Below are positions 17,990-27,648 of a stretch of 64,000 bases of DNA, in pieces. Below the pieces are notes generated by a model, which was not told the origin of the DNA, made no database searches, and worked only from the letters and a program-made list of their open reading frames with translations. The translations under genes were made by a program, and so were the position numbers. The stretch is from Clostridium mobile (lineage in GTDB: Bacteria > Bacillota > Clostridia > Clostridiales > Clostridiaceae), in assembly GCF_018918285.1 (NCBI RefSeq), contig NZ_JAHLQF010000003.1, forward strand, positions 558,001 to 622,000. Direction: 5' to 3'. Numbering within the stretch: position 1 is the first letter of the stretch; each line of letters begins with the position of its first letter.

Positions 17990-18585
17990 CAGTACTTGTA
18001 TCAGGCAGTGGTAGCAATCTACAAGCGATAATAAACAATATAGAAGATGGAGATTTAAACTGTAAAATACAATGTGTAATCAGCGACAAACCAGAGGCCT
18101 TTGCTATAACTAGAGCTAAGGAAAAAGGCATAGACACCTATGTAATTGACAAAAGAGAGTATAAGGATGAATTAAGTGATAGAATATTAAGCTTAATAGA
18201 GGGAAAAGTAGATTTAATCATATTAGCAGGATTTTTATCCATATTAAAAGGAAAGATTATTGAAAAGTTCAAAAATAAGGTGATCAATATACATCCATCA
18301 TTAATACCTTCATTTATGGGAAATGGTATGTATGGACTAAAAGTACATAAAACTGCTATTGAATACGGAGTCAAAGTAACAGGATGTACAGTTCATATTG
18401 TAGATGAAGGAACAGATACAGGACCTATTATAATGCAAAAAGTAGTACCTGTAATGGAGAATGACGATGAAGTGTCTTTACAGAAAAGAGTTTTAGAAGA
18501 GGAACATAAAGCTTTATCAGAGGTTATAAGCTTATTTATAGATAATAGAATAAAAATTCAAGAGCGTAAGGTATTTATTATATAA
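17977..18585 (+). CDS. purN: Phosphoribosylglycinamide formyltransferase
   Basis: Transfers a formyl group from 10-formyl-THF to GAR. The 202 residues include SGSGSNLQA at the N-terminus, the catalytic stretch INIHPSLIPSF (Asn and His) and DEGTDTGP (Asp). The start ATG lies inside the end of purM, with GGAGAAGGAG as its ribosome site. Confidence 0.97.
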   Translation: MYKIAVLVSGSGSNLQAIINNIEDGDLNCKIQCVISDKPEAFAITRAKEKGIDTYVIDKREYKDELSDRILSLIEGKVDLIILAGFLSILKGKIIEKFKNKVINIHPSLIPSFMGNGMYGLKVHKTAIEYGVKVTGCTVHIVDEGTDTGPIIMQKVVPVMENDDEVSLQKRVLEEEHKALSEVISLFIDNRIKIQERKVFII

Positions 18586-18600
18586 ATTGGAGGTAGTTTC

Positions 18601-20100
18601 ATGATTAAAAGGGCTTTAATAAGTGTATTTTATAAAGATGGAATATTAGAATTGGCTAAATTTCTTCAGGAAAGAGGAGTAGAGATAATATCAACAGGGG
18701 GAACCTTTAGGTATTTAAAGGAGAATGGAATAGAGGTAATAGATGTAACAGAAGTTACAAATTTTCCTGAAATGCTAGATGGAAGAGTGAAAACCCTAAA
18801 TCCATATATCCACGGTGGTATACTTGCAATAAGAAATAATGAAGAGCATATGAAAACTATTAAGGCTCATAATATTACCACAATTGATATGATAGTTGTG
18901 AATTTATATCCATTCTTTGAAAAGGTAAAGGAAAACTTAAGTTTTGATGAAAAAATAGAATTCATAGACATAGGTGGTCCAACAATGCTTAGGAGCGCTG
19001 CTAAAAATTTTAGAGATGTAATAGTATTATCAAATACAGGAGATTATGACAAGGTTATAAGACAAATAGAAGAGACAGGAGATGTGGATTTTAACACTAG
19101 AAAATTTTTAGCTGGTAAGGTGTTTAATTTAACCTCAGCTTATGATGCTGCTATCAGTAGCTTTATGTTAGAGGAAGAATATCCAGAATTCCTTAATTTA
19201 TCATATAAAAAATCCATGGATTTAAGGTATGGTGAAAATAGCCATCAAAGAGCAGCCTACTATGTTTCTACTGTAGAGGACGGGGCTATGAAGGATTTTG
19301 AACAGCTAAATGGAAAAGAATTATCCTACAATAATATAAAAGATATGGATATTGCGTGGAAGGTAGTAAATGAATTTGAAGAAATAGCTTGTTGTGCTGT
19401 TAAACATAACACCCCTTGTGGAGTGGCCCTAGGGGATAGTGTTAAAGAAGCCTATATAAAAGCATATGAAGGTGATCCTATATCCATTTTCGGAGGTATA
19501 GTAGCCTTTAATAGAAAAGTGGATAAGGTTACAGCAGAACAATTAGTGGATATATTTCTTGAAATAGTTATAGCTCCTGATTTTCATGAGGATGCTCTAG
19601 AGGTTTTAAAAAATAAGAAAAATCTAAGAGTGATTAAATGTAAGTTTGCACCTAAAGATGGAGTAGAGGTGGCTAAAGTAGATGGTGGTATATTAGTTCA
19701 AAGTGTTGATGATAAGCTCACGGAAGAAATTAATGTGGTAACTGAAGCTAAGCCAACAGAGGATCAATTAAAGGATATGGTTTTTGCTATGAAGGTTGTG
19801 AAGTATGTAAAATCTAATGCTATTGTAATTGTAGAACATGGAAAAACCCTTGGAATTGGCGGTGGACAAGTAAATAGAATTTGGGCGGCAAAGGAAGCTT
19901 TAGAACGCTCAGGAGGTGGAGCGGTACTTGCTTCAGATGCTTTCTTCCCTTTTAGTGATGTTGTTGAAGAAGCAGCGAAGTATGGAGTTAAAGCTATAAT
20001 TCAACCAGGGGGAGCTATTAGGGACGAAAAATCTATAGAAGCATGCAATAAAAGTGATATTGCTATGGTGTTCACTGGTATTAGACATTTTAAACATTAA
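18601..20100 (+). CDS. purH: Bifunctional AICAR transformylase / IMP cyclohydrolase
   Basis: Last two steps to IMP. The 499 residues have an N-terminal cyclohydrolase domain ([23 protein letters not shown]) and a C-terminal transformylase with the KHNTPCG signature (catalytic Lys-His). The length is close to the 510 residues typical of the family. GGAGG precedes the ATG, 15 bases after purN. Confidence 0.97.
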   Translation: MIKRALISVFYKDGILELAKFLQERGVEIISTGGTFRYLKENGIEVIDVTEVTNFPEMLDGRVKTLNPYIHGGILAIRNNEEHMKTIKAHNITTIDMIVVNLYPFFEKVKENLSFDEKIEFIDIGGPTMLRSAAKNFRDVIVLSNTGDYDKVIRQIEETGDVDFNTRKFLAGKVFNLTSAYDAAISSFMLEEEYPEFLNLSYKKSMDLRYGENSHQRAAYYVSTVEDGAMKDFEQLNGKELSYNNIKDMDIAWKVVNEFEEIACCAVKHNTPCGVALGDSVKEAYIKAYEGDPISIFGGIVAFNRKVDKVTAEQLVDIFLEIVIAPDFHEDALEVLKNKKNLRVIKCKFAPKDGVEVAKVDGGILVQSVDDKLTEEINVVTEAKPTEDQLKDMVFAMKVVKYVKSNAIVIVEHGKTLGIGGGQVNRIWAAKEALERSGGGAVLASDAFFPFSDVVEEAAKYGVKAIIQPGGAIRDEKSIEACNKSDIAMVFTGIRHFKH

Positions 20101-20136
20101 TCCTATGAATTATGATAATAGGGAGTGAATAATAAA

Positions 20137-21405
20137 ATGAAGATATTAATAATTGGTTCCGGGGGAAGAGAGCATGCTATAGCTTGGAAGGTTTCACAAA
20201 ATCCTTCTATAGAAAAAGTATATTGTGCCCCTGGAAATGGGGGAACGGCTTTAGAAAACAAATGTGAAAACATACCCTTGAGTAAAATAGATGAATTAGT
20301 AAATTTTGCGCTAAGAGAAAAAATAGATTTGACTATAGTTGGACCAGAGATATTTTTGTGCGAAGGAATAGTAGATGAGTTCAAAAACAATGGACTTAAA
20401 ATATTTGGCCCTTCTAAAGCAGCAGCTAAATTAGAGGGGAGTAAATCCTTTGCAAAGGATTTTATGAAAAAATATGGTGTAAAAACCCCAGGTTATGAAG
20501 TGTTTGATGAGGCAAAAAAGGCTATAAATTATCTGGAAAACTGTGATTATCCTGTGGTAATTAAGGCAGATGGATTAGCTTCTGGAAAAGGAGTTGTAAT
20601 CGCTAATAATAAAAAAGAAGCAGAAGATACGATAAATGCATTTATATTAGATGATATATTCAAAGGTTCAGGAAAGACTGTAGTAATAGAAGAATTTCTT
20701 CAAGGAGTGGAGGCATCCATATTATCGATAACCGATGGAGAAAGCATTATACCTTTTATATCTGCAAAGGATCATAAAAAGATTTTTGATGGAGAAAAAG
20801 GACCTAATACAGGTGGCATGGGAGTTATAGCTCCAAACCCTTATTGTACCGAGGAAGTTTTAGAAAAGTTTAAAAAAGAAATAATGGAACCTACCTTAAA
20901 GGGAATAAAGGAAGAAAACTTAGATTTTACTGGAATTATATTTTTTGGTTTAATGATAAATCAAAAGGGAGTATATTTACTGGAATACAATATGAGAATG
21001 GGAGATCCAGAAACCCAAGCAGTTTTACCTCTCATGAAAAGCGATTTAGTAGATTTAATAGAAGAGGCTCTTGATAAAAAGCTAAATGGTTTTAATATAG
21101 AATGGAAGGATTTAAGTTCCTGTTGTGTTACTCTAGTATCAGATGGATACCCTGGGGAATATAAAACTGGTTTTCCAATTAATATAGAAGAGTGCGAAAA
21201 TAAAGAGTGTAAAAATAATGAAGTTAAAAATTTTATTGCAGGAGCTGTATTAAAAGATGATGGACTAGTTACCTCTGGGGGAAGGGTTTTAAATGTAACC
21301 TCTTTAGGAGAAAGTCTTCAAGAAGCCAGAGAAAAGGTGTATTCTAATATAAATAAAGTTAATTTTCAAGGAGCTTATTATAGAAAAGATATAGGAGATG
21401 TTTAA
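20137..21405 (+). CDS. purD: Phosphoribosylamine-glycine ligase
   Basis: Second step of purine synthesis: PRA + glycine + ATP gives GAR. An ATP-grasp enzyme of 422 residues. Motifs are ILIIGSGGREHA at the N-terminus, KADGLASGKGV (ATP loop) and EYNMRMGDPETQ (metal site). An in-frame GTG at 20125 overlaps the GGGAG ribosome site, so the ATG at 20137 with correct spacing is chosen. Last gene of the pur run, followed by a terminator. Confidence 0.96.
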   Translation: MKILIIGSGGREHAIAWKVSQNPSIEKVYCAPGNGGTALENKCENIPLSKIDELVNFALREKIDLTIVGPEIFLCEGIVDEFKNNGLKIFGPSKAAAKLEGSKSFAKDFMKKYGVKTPGYEVFDEAKKAINYLENCDYPVVIKADGLASGKGVVIANNKKEAEDTINAFILDDIFKGSGKTVVIEEFLQGVEASILSITDGESIIPFISAKDHKKIFDGEKGPNTGGMGVIAPNPYCTEEVLEKFKKEIMEPTLKGIKEENLDFTGIIFFGLMINQKGVYLLEYNMRMGDPETQAVLPLMKSDLVDLIEEALDKKLNGFNIEWKDLSSCCVTLVSDGYPGEYKTGFPINIEECENKECKNNEVKNFIAGAVLKDDGLVTSGGRVLNVTSLGESLQEAREKVYSNINKVNFQGAYYRKDIGDV

Positions 21406-21410
21406 ATATT

Positions 21411-21456
21411 TGAATGTGCGCTAATGAATGAGTTAGCGTGCATTTTTATTTTTAGG
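21411..21456 (+). terminator. Terminator of the pur operon
   Basis: Stem AATGTGCGCTAA with TTAGCGTGCATT (two G-U pairs), an 8-base loop, then TTTTATTTTT. Confidence 0.8.
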
Positions 21457-21532
21457 AAGGATAAAAAAGATTATAATATAAAATATAGTGTATAATTAAT
21501 ATAAGATTTAACTTGGATAGGGGTTTAGTGTT

Positions 21533-22936
21533 ATGGAAAAATATTTAATAGATTTAGAAGGGATTGAAATTGCCAAGTATAAAAAAATTGCACAACATAT
21601 AAAAAAATTAATAGATGATAATAAGATAAAAGATGGAGAAAAGCTACCAGCAATAAGAAACCTTGCAAGCATATTAAGGGTTAATAATGTAACTATAGTC
21701 AGTGCCTATAATAAACTAGAAAATGAAGGATATGCTGTTCAAAAAATAGGTAGCGGCACCTATGCTAAAAGAAAAGAAATATCCGTAAATTATAAAAAAA
21801 GATACAGCGAAGTTGTGAGAAAAATAAGCAGTGAAAAATCTAGAAAATACATAGACTTTTCAGGGGAGGCAGCAAGTAGTGATCTCTTTTCAGTATCCTC
21901 CTTTAAAGATGTAATTAATAAAGTATTAGAGAGAGATGGAACAGATGCACTAGTTTATCAAGAAGCACTTGGATATGAAGGATTGAGAGAGAATATAGAC
22001 AAGTATTTCTGGAATAACAGTATAGGTAAGGAAAATATTTTAATTGTTTCAGGAGCTCAACAAGGTATAGATATAGTCTCTAAGGCTTTGCTAAATGTAA
22101 ATGATAATGTAGTAGTTGAAAAACCTACTTATGGTGGTGCTTTGACAGTATTTAAATGGAGAAGAACTAATGTTATTGAAATAGATTTGAGAGAAGACGG
22201 CATGGACTTAGATCAATTAGAAAAAATATTAAAAAAGAATAAGATAAAGTGTGTATATTTAATGAGCTATTTTCAAAATCCAACGGGCATTAGTTATAGT
22301 GCCCAAAAAAAGAGAAGGCTTTTAAATATGGCTGAAATATATGATTTCTATATCATTGAAGATGATTATTTATCAGAGTTAATATATAATGATGATAAAT
22401 ACATAAGCTTTAAGAGTATAGATACTAATGATAGAGTAATATATATAAAGAGTTTCTCAAAAATATTTCTTCCTGGAATAAGACTAGGATATCTTATAAG
22501 TCCTAATATATTTAAAGAAAGTATACAAAATTCAAAAGTAAACACAGATATTGCCACATCTAGCTTAATGCAAAGAGTTTTAGATATGTATATAAAGGAA
22601 GGTATGTGGAAGGGACATATAAAAAGATTAAATGAAGTGTATGAAGAAAGATACGTCTACATGAAAAATGCGCTAAATTCTCTCCATGAACATATAAGTT
22701 TTATTTTGCCAGGAGGGGGATTACATTTTTATGTAAAGATAAAAGATGAATTTATTAATAGTATGGATTTGTTTTATAGATGTGAAAAACAGGGGGTATT
22801 AATAACACCAGGTATAATATTTTATAAAAATCCTGAAGAAGGAAAAGGATATTTTAGAGTTAGTTTTTCACAGACAGACCTTCCTACTATAGAGAATGGA
22901 TTACGAATCATCAAAAGTGTATTTGAAGAATATTAA
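21533..22936 (+). CDS. MocR-family regulator (GntR HTH fused to aminotransferase-like domain)
   Basis: A 467-residue DNA-binding regulator. Residues about 15-80 form a GntR winged helix (KLPAIRNLASILRVNNVTIVSAYNKLE). The rest is a class I aminotransferase fold, with a PLP-binding Lys in IKSFSKIFLPGIRLGY. Known members (PdxR, GabR) sense PLP or amino compounds and control vitamin B6 or GABA genes. None of those targets is adjacent here, so the ligand is unknown. Start ATG at 21533 follows AGGGG. It lies directly upstream of a HEAT-repeat gene, which may share its transcript. Confidence 0.93.
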   Translation: MEKYLIDLEGIEIAKYKKIAQHIKKLIDDNKIKDGEKLPAIRNLASILRVNNVTIVSAYNKLENEGYAVQKIGSGTYAKRKEISVNYKKRYSEVVRKISSEKSRKYIDFSGEAASSDLFSVSSFKDVINKVLERDGTDALVYQEALGYEGLRENIDKYFWNNSIGKENILIVSGAQQGIDIVSKALLNVNDNVVVEKPTYGGALTVFKWRRTNVIEIDLREDGMDLDQLEKILKKNKIKCVYLMSYFQNPTGISYSAQKKRRLLNMAEIYDFYIIEDDYLSELIYNDDKYISFKSIDTNDRVIYIKSFSKIFLPGIRLGYLISPNIFKESIQNSKVNTDIATSSLMQRVLDMYIKEGMWKGHIKRLNEVYEERYVYMKNALNSLHEHISFILPGGGLHFYVKIKDEFINSMDLFYRCEKQGVLITPGIIFYKNPEEGKGYFRVSFSQTDLPTIENGLRIIKSVFEEY

Positions 22937-22952
22937 TACAGGAGAGATTATT

Positions 22953-23624
22953 TTGAATAAGGGATTAATAAATATACAATGGGAAAAGGTAGAAGAATAT
23001 TCTGAAGAGGAAATTACTTATTTTTTATTTGTTGAGGGTAAGACTTTAGATGCCATATGTAAAATTAGGAATATAAATAAAGAAACTGCTAAAAGGCACA
23101 TTATAGAAGGCAAAATAAAATATGGTATACTAGCTAAGAGTGAAAACGAAGAAGAGCTATTAAAAAATATATCAAGGGCAGGAAAAGGGGATAAGCTAGA
23201 AATAATTAACTCCTTAGAGAAAGAAATGAAAAGTAAGCTAATAAGCTATATAAAAAATAATTATGTAGAAATGTATCCAAAAGAGAAAGAAACAGCTATT
23301 TGGATAATTGGAGAGTTAAAGGAAATTAGCTGTAATGATATATTGTTAAAAAGCTCAGTTCATAAATTTGTTAATGTAAGAAGAATGGCCATATCAGCTA
23401 TGGGTAAGATTGGAGATAAAAGCTTAGAATTACCTCTAATGAGAGCTTTAGATGATGAAAATCCTCAAGTAGTTTTATATGCTATAAATGGATTGATTAA
23501 AATAAAAAGTGAGAAAGCATATGATAAAATCAATAATATATTAGTAAATACATCAAAAGAATATATTAAAAGAGCTGCATTGAGATATATGGATGAAATA
23601 AATTCTAATGGACAGGGGGAATAA
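22953..23624 (+). CDS. HEAT-repeat protein with N-terminal helix-turn-helix-like segment
   Basis: A 224-residue protein of unknown function. The C-terminal half has alpha-helical HEAT repeats (for example FVNVRRMAISAMGKIGD, then LMRALDDENPQVVLYAIN), which normally bind proteins. The N-terminal EEITYFLFVEGKTLDAICK region resembles a helix-turn-helix in which a repeated 'cell commits to binding' helix follows. An ATG at 22896 lies inside the preceding gene and has no ribosome site; the TTG at 22953, eight bases after GGAGAG, is a much better start. It sits between the MocR regulator and YigZ, one base from the YigZ start. Confidence 0.82.
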   Translation: MNKGLINIQWEKVEEYSEEEITYFLFVEGKTLDAICKIRNINKETAKRHIIEGKIKYGILAKSENEEELLKNISRAGKGDKLEIINSLEKEMKSKLISYIKNNYVEMYPKEKETAIWIIGELKEISCNDILLKSSVHKFVNVRRMAISAMGKIGDKSLELPLMRALDDENPQVVLYAINGLIKIKSEKAYDKINNILVNTSKEYIKRAALRYMDEINSNGQGE

Positions 23625-23625
23625 T

Positions 23626-24279
23626 ATGGGATACTTAACCATAAAAGACCAAGTAAGCTCTGAGTTTGAAGAAAAAAAATCAGTATTTATTGGTCATGCA
23701 AAAAGAGTTTATAACGAAGAAGAAGCTAAATCCTTTGTTGATAAAATAAAAAGTGAGCATAGCCAAGCTACCCATAATGTTTATGCTTATATAATAGGGG
23801 AAAATATGGGTATTCAAAGATATAGTGATGATGGAGAGCCACAGGGCACAGCAGGAATTCCGGTTTTAGATGTAATAAAGAAAAATGGAATAACTAATAC
23901 AGCCATAGTAGTAACAAGGTATTTTGGAGGCATACTTTTAGGAAAGGGTGGTCTAGTTAGAGCTTATAGTAAAGGAGCAGCTCAAGCCATTAAAGAGGCT
24001 GGCGTAGTAGAAAGAGTAGAAGGATGTGCCTTACATATTTATATAGATTATGATTTGCTAGGGAAAGTTCAATATTTATGCGGTCAAAATGATTGGCATA
24101 TGGAAGATACTATATACACTGATAGAGTTGAGATAATTATTTTATGCGTAGAAGATTTAATGGAAAGAATAAAGAAGGAGATAATTCAAGTCACTTCAGG
24201 AAAATGTGACTTTGCAAAAGATAAAGAGGGATACTATTTTAAGATAGAAAATAGACTATATGAGGAAGAAATAATTTGA
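23626..24279 (+). CDS. yigZ: YigZ/IMPACT family protein
   Basis: A 218-residue cytosolic protein of the UPF0029/IMPACT family, which has been linked to translation control in eukaryotes; the bacterial role is unsettled. The signature YSDDGEPQGTAG and the TRYFGGILLGKGGLVRAY stretch are clear, followed by a C-terminal ferredoxin-like domain (DYDLLGKVQY). An earlier ATG at 23608 lies before the ribosome site; the ATG at 23626, after GGGGGAATA, fits best. Directly follows the HEAT-repeat gene. Confidence 0.93.
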   Translation: MGYLTIKDQVSSEFEEKKSVFIGHAKRVYNEEEAKSFVDKIKSEHSQATHNVYAYIIGENMGIQRYSDDGEPQGTAGIPVLDVIKKNGITNTAIVVTRYFGGILLGKGGLVRAYSKGAAQAIKEAGVVERVEGCALHIYIDYDLLGKVQYLCGQNDWHMEDTIYTDRVEIIILCVEDLMERIKKEIIQVTSGKCDFAKDKEGYYFKIENRLYEEEII

Positions 24280-24305
24280 GTTTATATAAGGCTATATGAT
24301 ATAAT
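24276..24305 (+). promoter_or_regulatory. Predicted promoter of yebC
   Basis: TTGAGT (24276-24281), 18 bases, then TATAAT (24300-24305). The -35 overlaps the yigZ stop. Moderate match only. Confidence 0.45.
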
Positions 24306-24390
24306 ATTTTCGGTATTTTATAAGAAAAATTTAATTTAAATAGATTTAAATTATGCAAAAATGTTTTATATACTTAAGGAGGAGATATAA

Positions 24391-25131
24391 ATGTCAGGAC
24401 ACTCTAAGTGGCATAATATACAAGCTAAAAAAGGTAAAACGGATGCTAAAAGAGGTAAGATATTTACTAAAATAGGTAAGGAGTTAGCTATAGCAGCTAA
24501 AGATGGTGGTTCTAATCCTGAAACTAATAGTAAATTAAGAGATGTTATTGCAAAAGCAAAAGCTAACAATATGCCTCAAGATACTGTAATGAGAGCAATT
24601 AAAAAAGGATCAGGAGAACTAGATAATGTAAACTATGAAGAAATAGTTTATGAAGGATACGGACCTTTTGGAGTTGCAGTAATAGTTTCTGCTCTAACAG
24701 ATAATAAAAATAGAACAGCTGGAAATGTTAGACCGGCCTTCACTAAATTTGGGGGGAACCTAGGTGCTAACGGATGCGTAGGCTGGATGTTCCAACAAAA
24801 AGGGCAAATAGTTATTGAAAGAAAAGAAGAAATGGATGAAGAGGAAATAATGATGGCAGCAATAGAAGCTGGAGCAGAAGATTTCCAACCATCTGAAGAA
24901 GCATTTGAAATAATTACTTCTGTTGAAGATTTCGGAACTGTAAGAGAAGCTTTAGAAAAAATGGGCTTTGAGTTCATATCTGCAGAGCTTACAATGATTC
25001 CAGATACAACAATGTCATTATCCATGGAAGAATCAGAAACTATACAAAAGCTTATAGATAAACTAGAAGATGATGACGATGTTCAAAACGTTTATCACAA
25101 TGCTGATTTCCCTGATGAATTTGAAGGATAA
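24391..25131 (+). CDS. yebC: YebC/PmpR-family protein
   Basis: A 246-residue protein of normal length, beginning with the family hallmark [21 protein letters not shown]. Members were first described as DNA-binding regulators, and more recent work links them to relief of ribosome stalling at proline stretches. The three-domain pattern is intact (middle [10 protein letters not shown]-terminal acidic [15 protein letters not shown]). A strong AAGGAGGAG site precedes the ATG. It begins a gene order shared with B. subtilis (yebC, bofC, ruvAB). Confidence 0.97.
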   Translation: MSGHSKWHNIQAKKGKTDAKRGKIFTKIGKELAIAAKDGGSNPETNSKLRDVIAKAKANNMPQDTVMRAIKKGSGELDNVNYEEIVYEGYGPFGVAVIVSALTDNKNRTAGNVRPAFTKFGGNLGANGCVGWMFQQKGQIVIERKEEMDEEEIMMAAIEAGAEDFQPSEEAFEIITSVEDFGTVREALEKMGFEFISAELTMIPDTTMSLSMEESETIQKLIDKLEDDDDVQNVYHNADFPDEFEG

Positions 25132-25140
25132 TATGAAATA

Positions 25141-25195
25141 TAACACTTCTAAATGTATGTATAAAAACTTACTACATTTAGAGGTGTTTTTATTT
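25141..25195 (+). terminator. Terminator of yebC
   Basis: Long stem (AACACTTCTAAATGTA with its near-complement) around a 14-base loop, then TTTTTATTTT. Confidence 0.85.
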
Positions 25196-25289
25196 TAAAA
25201 TTAAATATATTATTAATATTTTATAATAAATTTATTTTTTTGCATAAAATTATTAATTAATGTCAATAATCCTTCTTAGGAGGGATATT

Positions 25290-25895
25290 ATGGATATTAA
25301 GAAAAGCAAAAAATTTTATGTAGTGTTAATTATTATGGTGTCAATAATTATATTTTCATTAAGTTACTATATTAGCATTCAATTTTTCAGAGGGAAAAAT
25401 GAAGAGGTAGATGACAATAGAATACAGGTAAACAATCAAATCAAAGAGGGTTACACTCAAAATAAAGATAATGAAAGTATATCTTCTAATAGTTCAGTTG
25501 TATTTAAAATTAGATATAGAAAGAGTGGAGACACATTAATATCTAAAGTAGATAAAGTAAGTAACCTAAATGTAAAAACTAAAGGTGAATTAGAAGAAAA
25601 GTTTAAAGATGAATATAAGTTAACTGATATTACAGATGATAAAATTGTCATGGTAAAGGAAGTAGATAAATATTCTCCTAATAAGTATGTGCTTGGAATA
25701 AAAGGTGACTACATAGCAATATTTAGGACAGACAGTAATGGGGAAATGTACATAGAAAATGAAGAAAAAGATATAACAGATAAAAGAATAGATAACTTAA
25801 AAGAACAAGATATAGTGTTGTTAACGAATGGTAGTGAATATTTTCAATGCAACACTAGAGAAGAAGCACTATCACGCCTCGAGGATTATGAATAA
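25290..25895 (+). CDS. BofC-like C-terminal domain protein
   Basis: A 201-residue protein with one N-terminal membrane segment (about residues 9-31) and a polar extracytoplasmic part. The region from YSPNKYVLGIKGDYIAIF to the end resembles the BofC C-terminal domain. In Bacillus, BofC is a forespore-secreted inhibitor of the SpoIVB protease that times sigma-K activation. The position next to ruvAB matches B. subtilis bofC, which supports the call. The more N-terminal BofC domain is not clearly present. An ATG at 25260 precedes the AGGAGGG site; the ATG at 25290 is the likely start. Confidence 0.72.
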   Translation: MDIKKSKKFYVVLIIMVSIIIFSLSYYISIQFFRGKNEEVDDNRIQVNNQIKEGYTQNKDNESISSNSSVVFKIRYRKSGDTLISKVDKVSNLNVKTKGELEEKFKDEYKLTDITDDKIVMVKEVDKYSPNKYVLGIKGDYIAIFRTDSNGEMYIENEEKDITDKRIDNLKEQDIVLLTNGSEYFQCNTREEALSRLEDYE

Positions 25896-25916
25896 TAGTC
25901 CTTGAGGCTTTTTATT
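25874..25916 (+). terminator. Terminator overlapping the end of the BofC-like gene
   Basis: Stem GCCTCGAGGA...TCCTTGAGGC with a loop that contains the stop codon, then TTTTTATT. The last codons form the left arm. Confidence 0.75.
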
Positions 25917-25996
25917 AGCCCCTCTTATTCTTGAAATAAATTTATTTAAATGATAAAGTAGAGATTGATAATTTAAATCTTAAGGGGCTGAAACTA

Positions 25997-26593
25997 ATGT
26001 ACGAATATATTAAAGGCATTTTTAAAGGGATGAACAAAGATTATATAATTGTAGAGAATGGTGGAATAGGTTATAAAATATTTACATCAGGAAATACGTT
26101 ATCAAAAATTCCTAAGACAGATGAAGAAATAATATTATATTTGCAGCAAATTGTTAGAGAAGACTTTATAGGGCTTTATGGGTTTCACTCTAAAGAAGAA
26201 AGGGATATGTTTAACTTGTTATTAACCATAAATGGAGTTGGAGTAAAAGCATCTTTATCATTGCTATCTATAACAAGTACATATAAATTAAAATATGCTA
26301 TCTTTATTGGTGATGAAAAGACTTTAACTAAAGCTCCGGGCATAGGTAAAAAGACAGCACAAAGAATTATTTTAGAATTAAAAGATAAGCTAAAAGCTGA
26401 ACATTTTACATCAAAAGAAGAAAATAATTTTGAAGAAGATACTGCAGAAATAGATGTATTTACCGAAGCTTTAGCTGCTTTAATGGCTTTAGGTTATTCA
26501 GAAAAAGAAGGAAATAAAGCATTAAATTCTGTGGACAAAAAAGCTCCTTTAGAAGATGTGATTAAACAATGTTTGAAATTTTTAATGAGTTGA
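25997..26593 (+). CDS. ruvA: Holliday junction branch migration protein RuvA
   Basis: Tetrameric protein that binds Holliday junctions and loads the RuvB motor. The 198 residues start with the OB-fold ([11 protein letters not shown]), followed by two helix-hairpin-helix motifs ([17 protein letters not shown] and [22 protein letters not shown]) and the C-terminal RuvB-binding domain ([15 protein letters not shown]). Ribosome site AAGGGG. Pairs with ruvB 13 bases downstream. RuvC is not encoded in this window. Confidence 0.97.
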   Translation: MYEYIKGIFKGMNKDYIIVENGGIGYKIFTSGNTLSKIPKTDEEIILYLQQIVREDFIGLYGFHSKEERDMFNLLLTINGVGVKASLSLLSITSTYKLKYAIFIGDEKTLTKAPGIGKKTAQRIILELKDKLKAEHFTSKEENNFEEDTAEIDVFTEALAALMALGYSEKEGNKALNSVDKKAPLEDVIKQCLKFLMS

Positions 26594-26606
26594 AAGGAGT
26601 AATAAA

Positions 26607-27647
26607 ATGGAGAATAGATTTGTTACACCTTTAAATATAAAGGAGGACAATGAAATAGAGTTTAGCTTAAGACCTAGAAAGCTAAAGGAATATATCGGAC
26701 AAAGAAGAGTTAAAGAAAAATTAGATATATTCATAAAGGCAGCACAAGGAAGGGAAGAGGCCTTGGACCATGTTTTGTTACATGGACCACCGGGACTCGG
26801 AAAAACCACATTGGCTAATATAATAGCAGAAGAAATGGGTGGTAATCTAAAGATAACATCAGGGCCAGCTATAGAGAGAGCAGGAGATTTAGCAGCTATA
26901 CTTACAAGCTTGAATGATTATGATGTATTGTTTATTGATGAAATACATAGATTAAACAGATCAGTAGAAGAGATTCTTTATCCAGCTATGGAAGACTATG
27001 CTTTGGATATTGTGATAGGGAAAGGTGCTTCTGCTAAATCCATAAGATTAGATTTGCCACAGTTTACTTTAATAGGGGCTACAACTAGAGTAGGAATGCT
27101 TACTTCTCCTCTTAGAGATAGATTTGGCGTGTTGTGTCCTATGGAATTCTATGAAGAAGAGGAACTAAAAGAAATAATTATTAGATCTGCTGGAATTCTA
27201 AATGTTAAAATTGAAGATAATGCTGCCTTTGAACTTGCAAGAAGCTCAAGAGGTACGCCAAGAATAGCAAATAGAATATTGAAAAGAGTAAGAGATTATT
27301 GCCAAGTTAAAGGAAATGGAATAATTGATTATACTTCATCTATGGAAGCCTTAGAATTATTTGAAATTGATAAAGAAGGATTTGATAGTATAGATAATAA
27401 AATCCTAAACGCAATTATAGATAATTTTGACGGAGGACCTGTTGGAGTAGAAACTCTTGCTTACTTCATAGGAGAAGAGCTAGATACAATACAGGACGTA
27501 TATGAACCTTATTTACTTCAAAAAGGATTTATTATTAGAACTCCTCGAGGAAGGACAGCTACAGATAAAGCATATAAACATTTTAATAAAAAAAGAAAAG
27601 TAAACACTGAAATTGAACAATGCTCGATAGATATAAAGGAGTGGTAA
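26607..27647 (+). CDS. ruvB: Holliday junction branch migration ATPase RuvB
   Basis: Hexameric AAA+ motor that drives branch migration with RuvA. The 346 residues show [12 protein letters not shown] at the N-terminus, Walker [11 protein letters not shown], Walker B LFIDEIHR, sensor 1 GATTR, and the C-terminal winged helix ([18 protein letters not shown]). AAAGGAG precedes the ATG. Its stop is one base from the GTG start of queA. Confidence 0.98.
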   Translation: MENRFVTPLNIKEDNEIEFSLRPRKLKEYIGQRRVKEKLDIFIKAAQGREEALDHVLLHGPPGLGKTTLANIIAEEMGGNLKITSGPAIERAGDLAAILTSLNDYDVLFIDEIHRLNRSVEEILYPAMEDYALDIVIGKGASAKSIRLDLPQFTLIGATTRVGMLTSPLRDRFGVLCPMEFYEEEELKEIIIRSAGILNVKIEDNAAFELARSSRGTPRIANRILKRVRDYCQVKGNGIIDYTSSMEALELFEIDKEGFDSIDNKILNAIIDNFDGGPVGVETLAYFIGEELDTIQDVYEPYLLQKGFIIRTPRGRTATDKAYKHFNKKRKVNTEIEQCSIDIKEW

Positions 27648-27648
27648 C

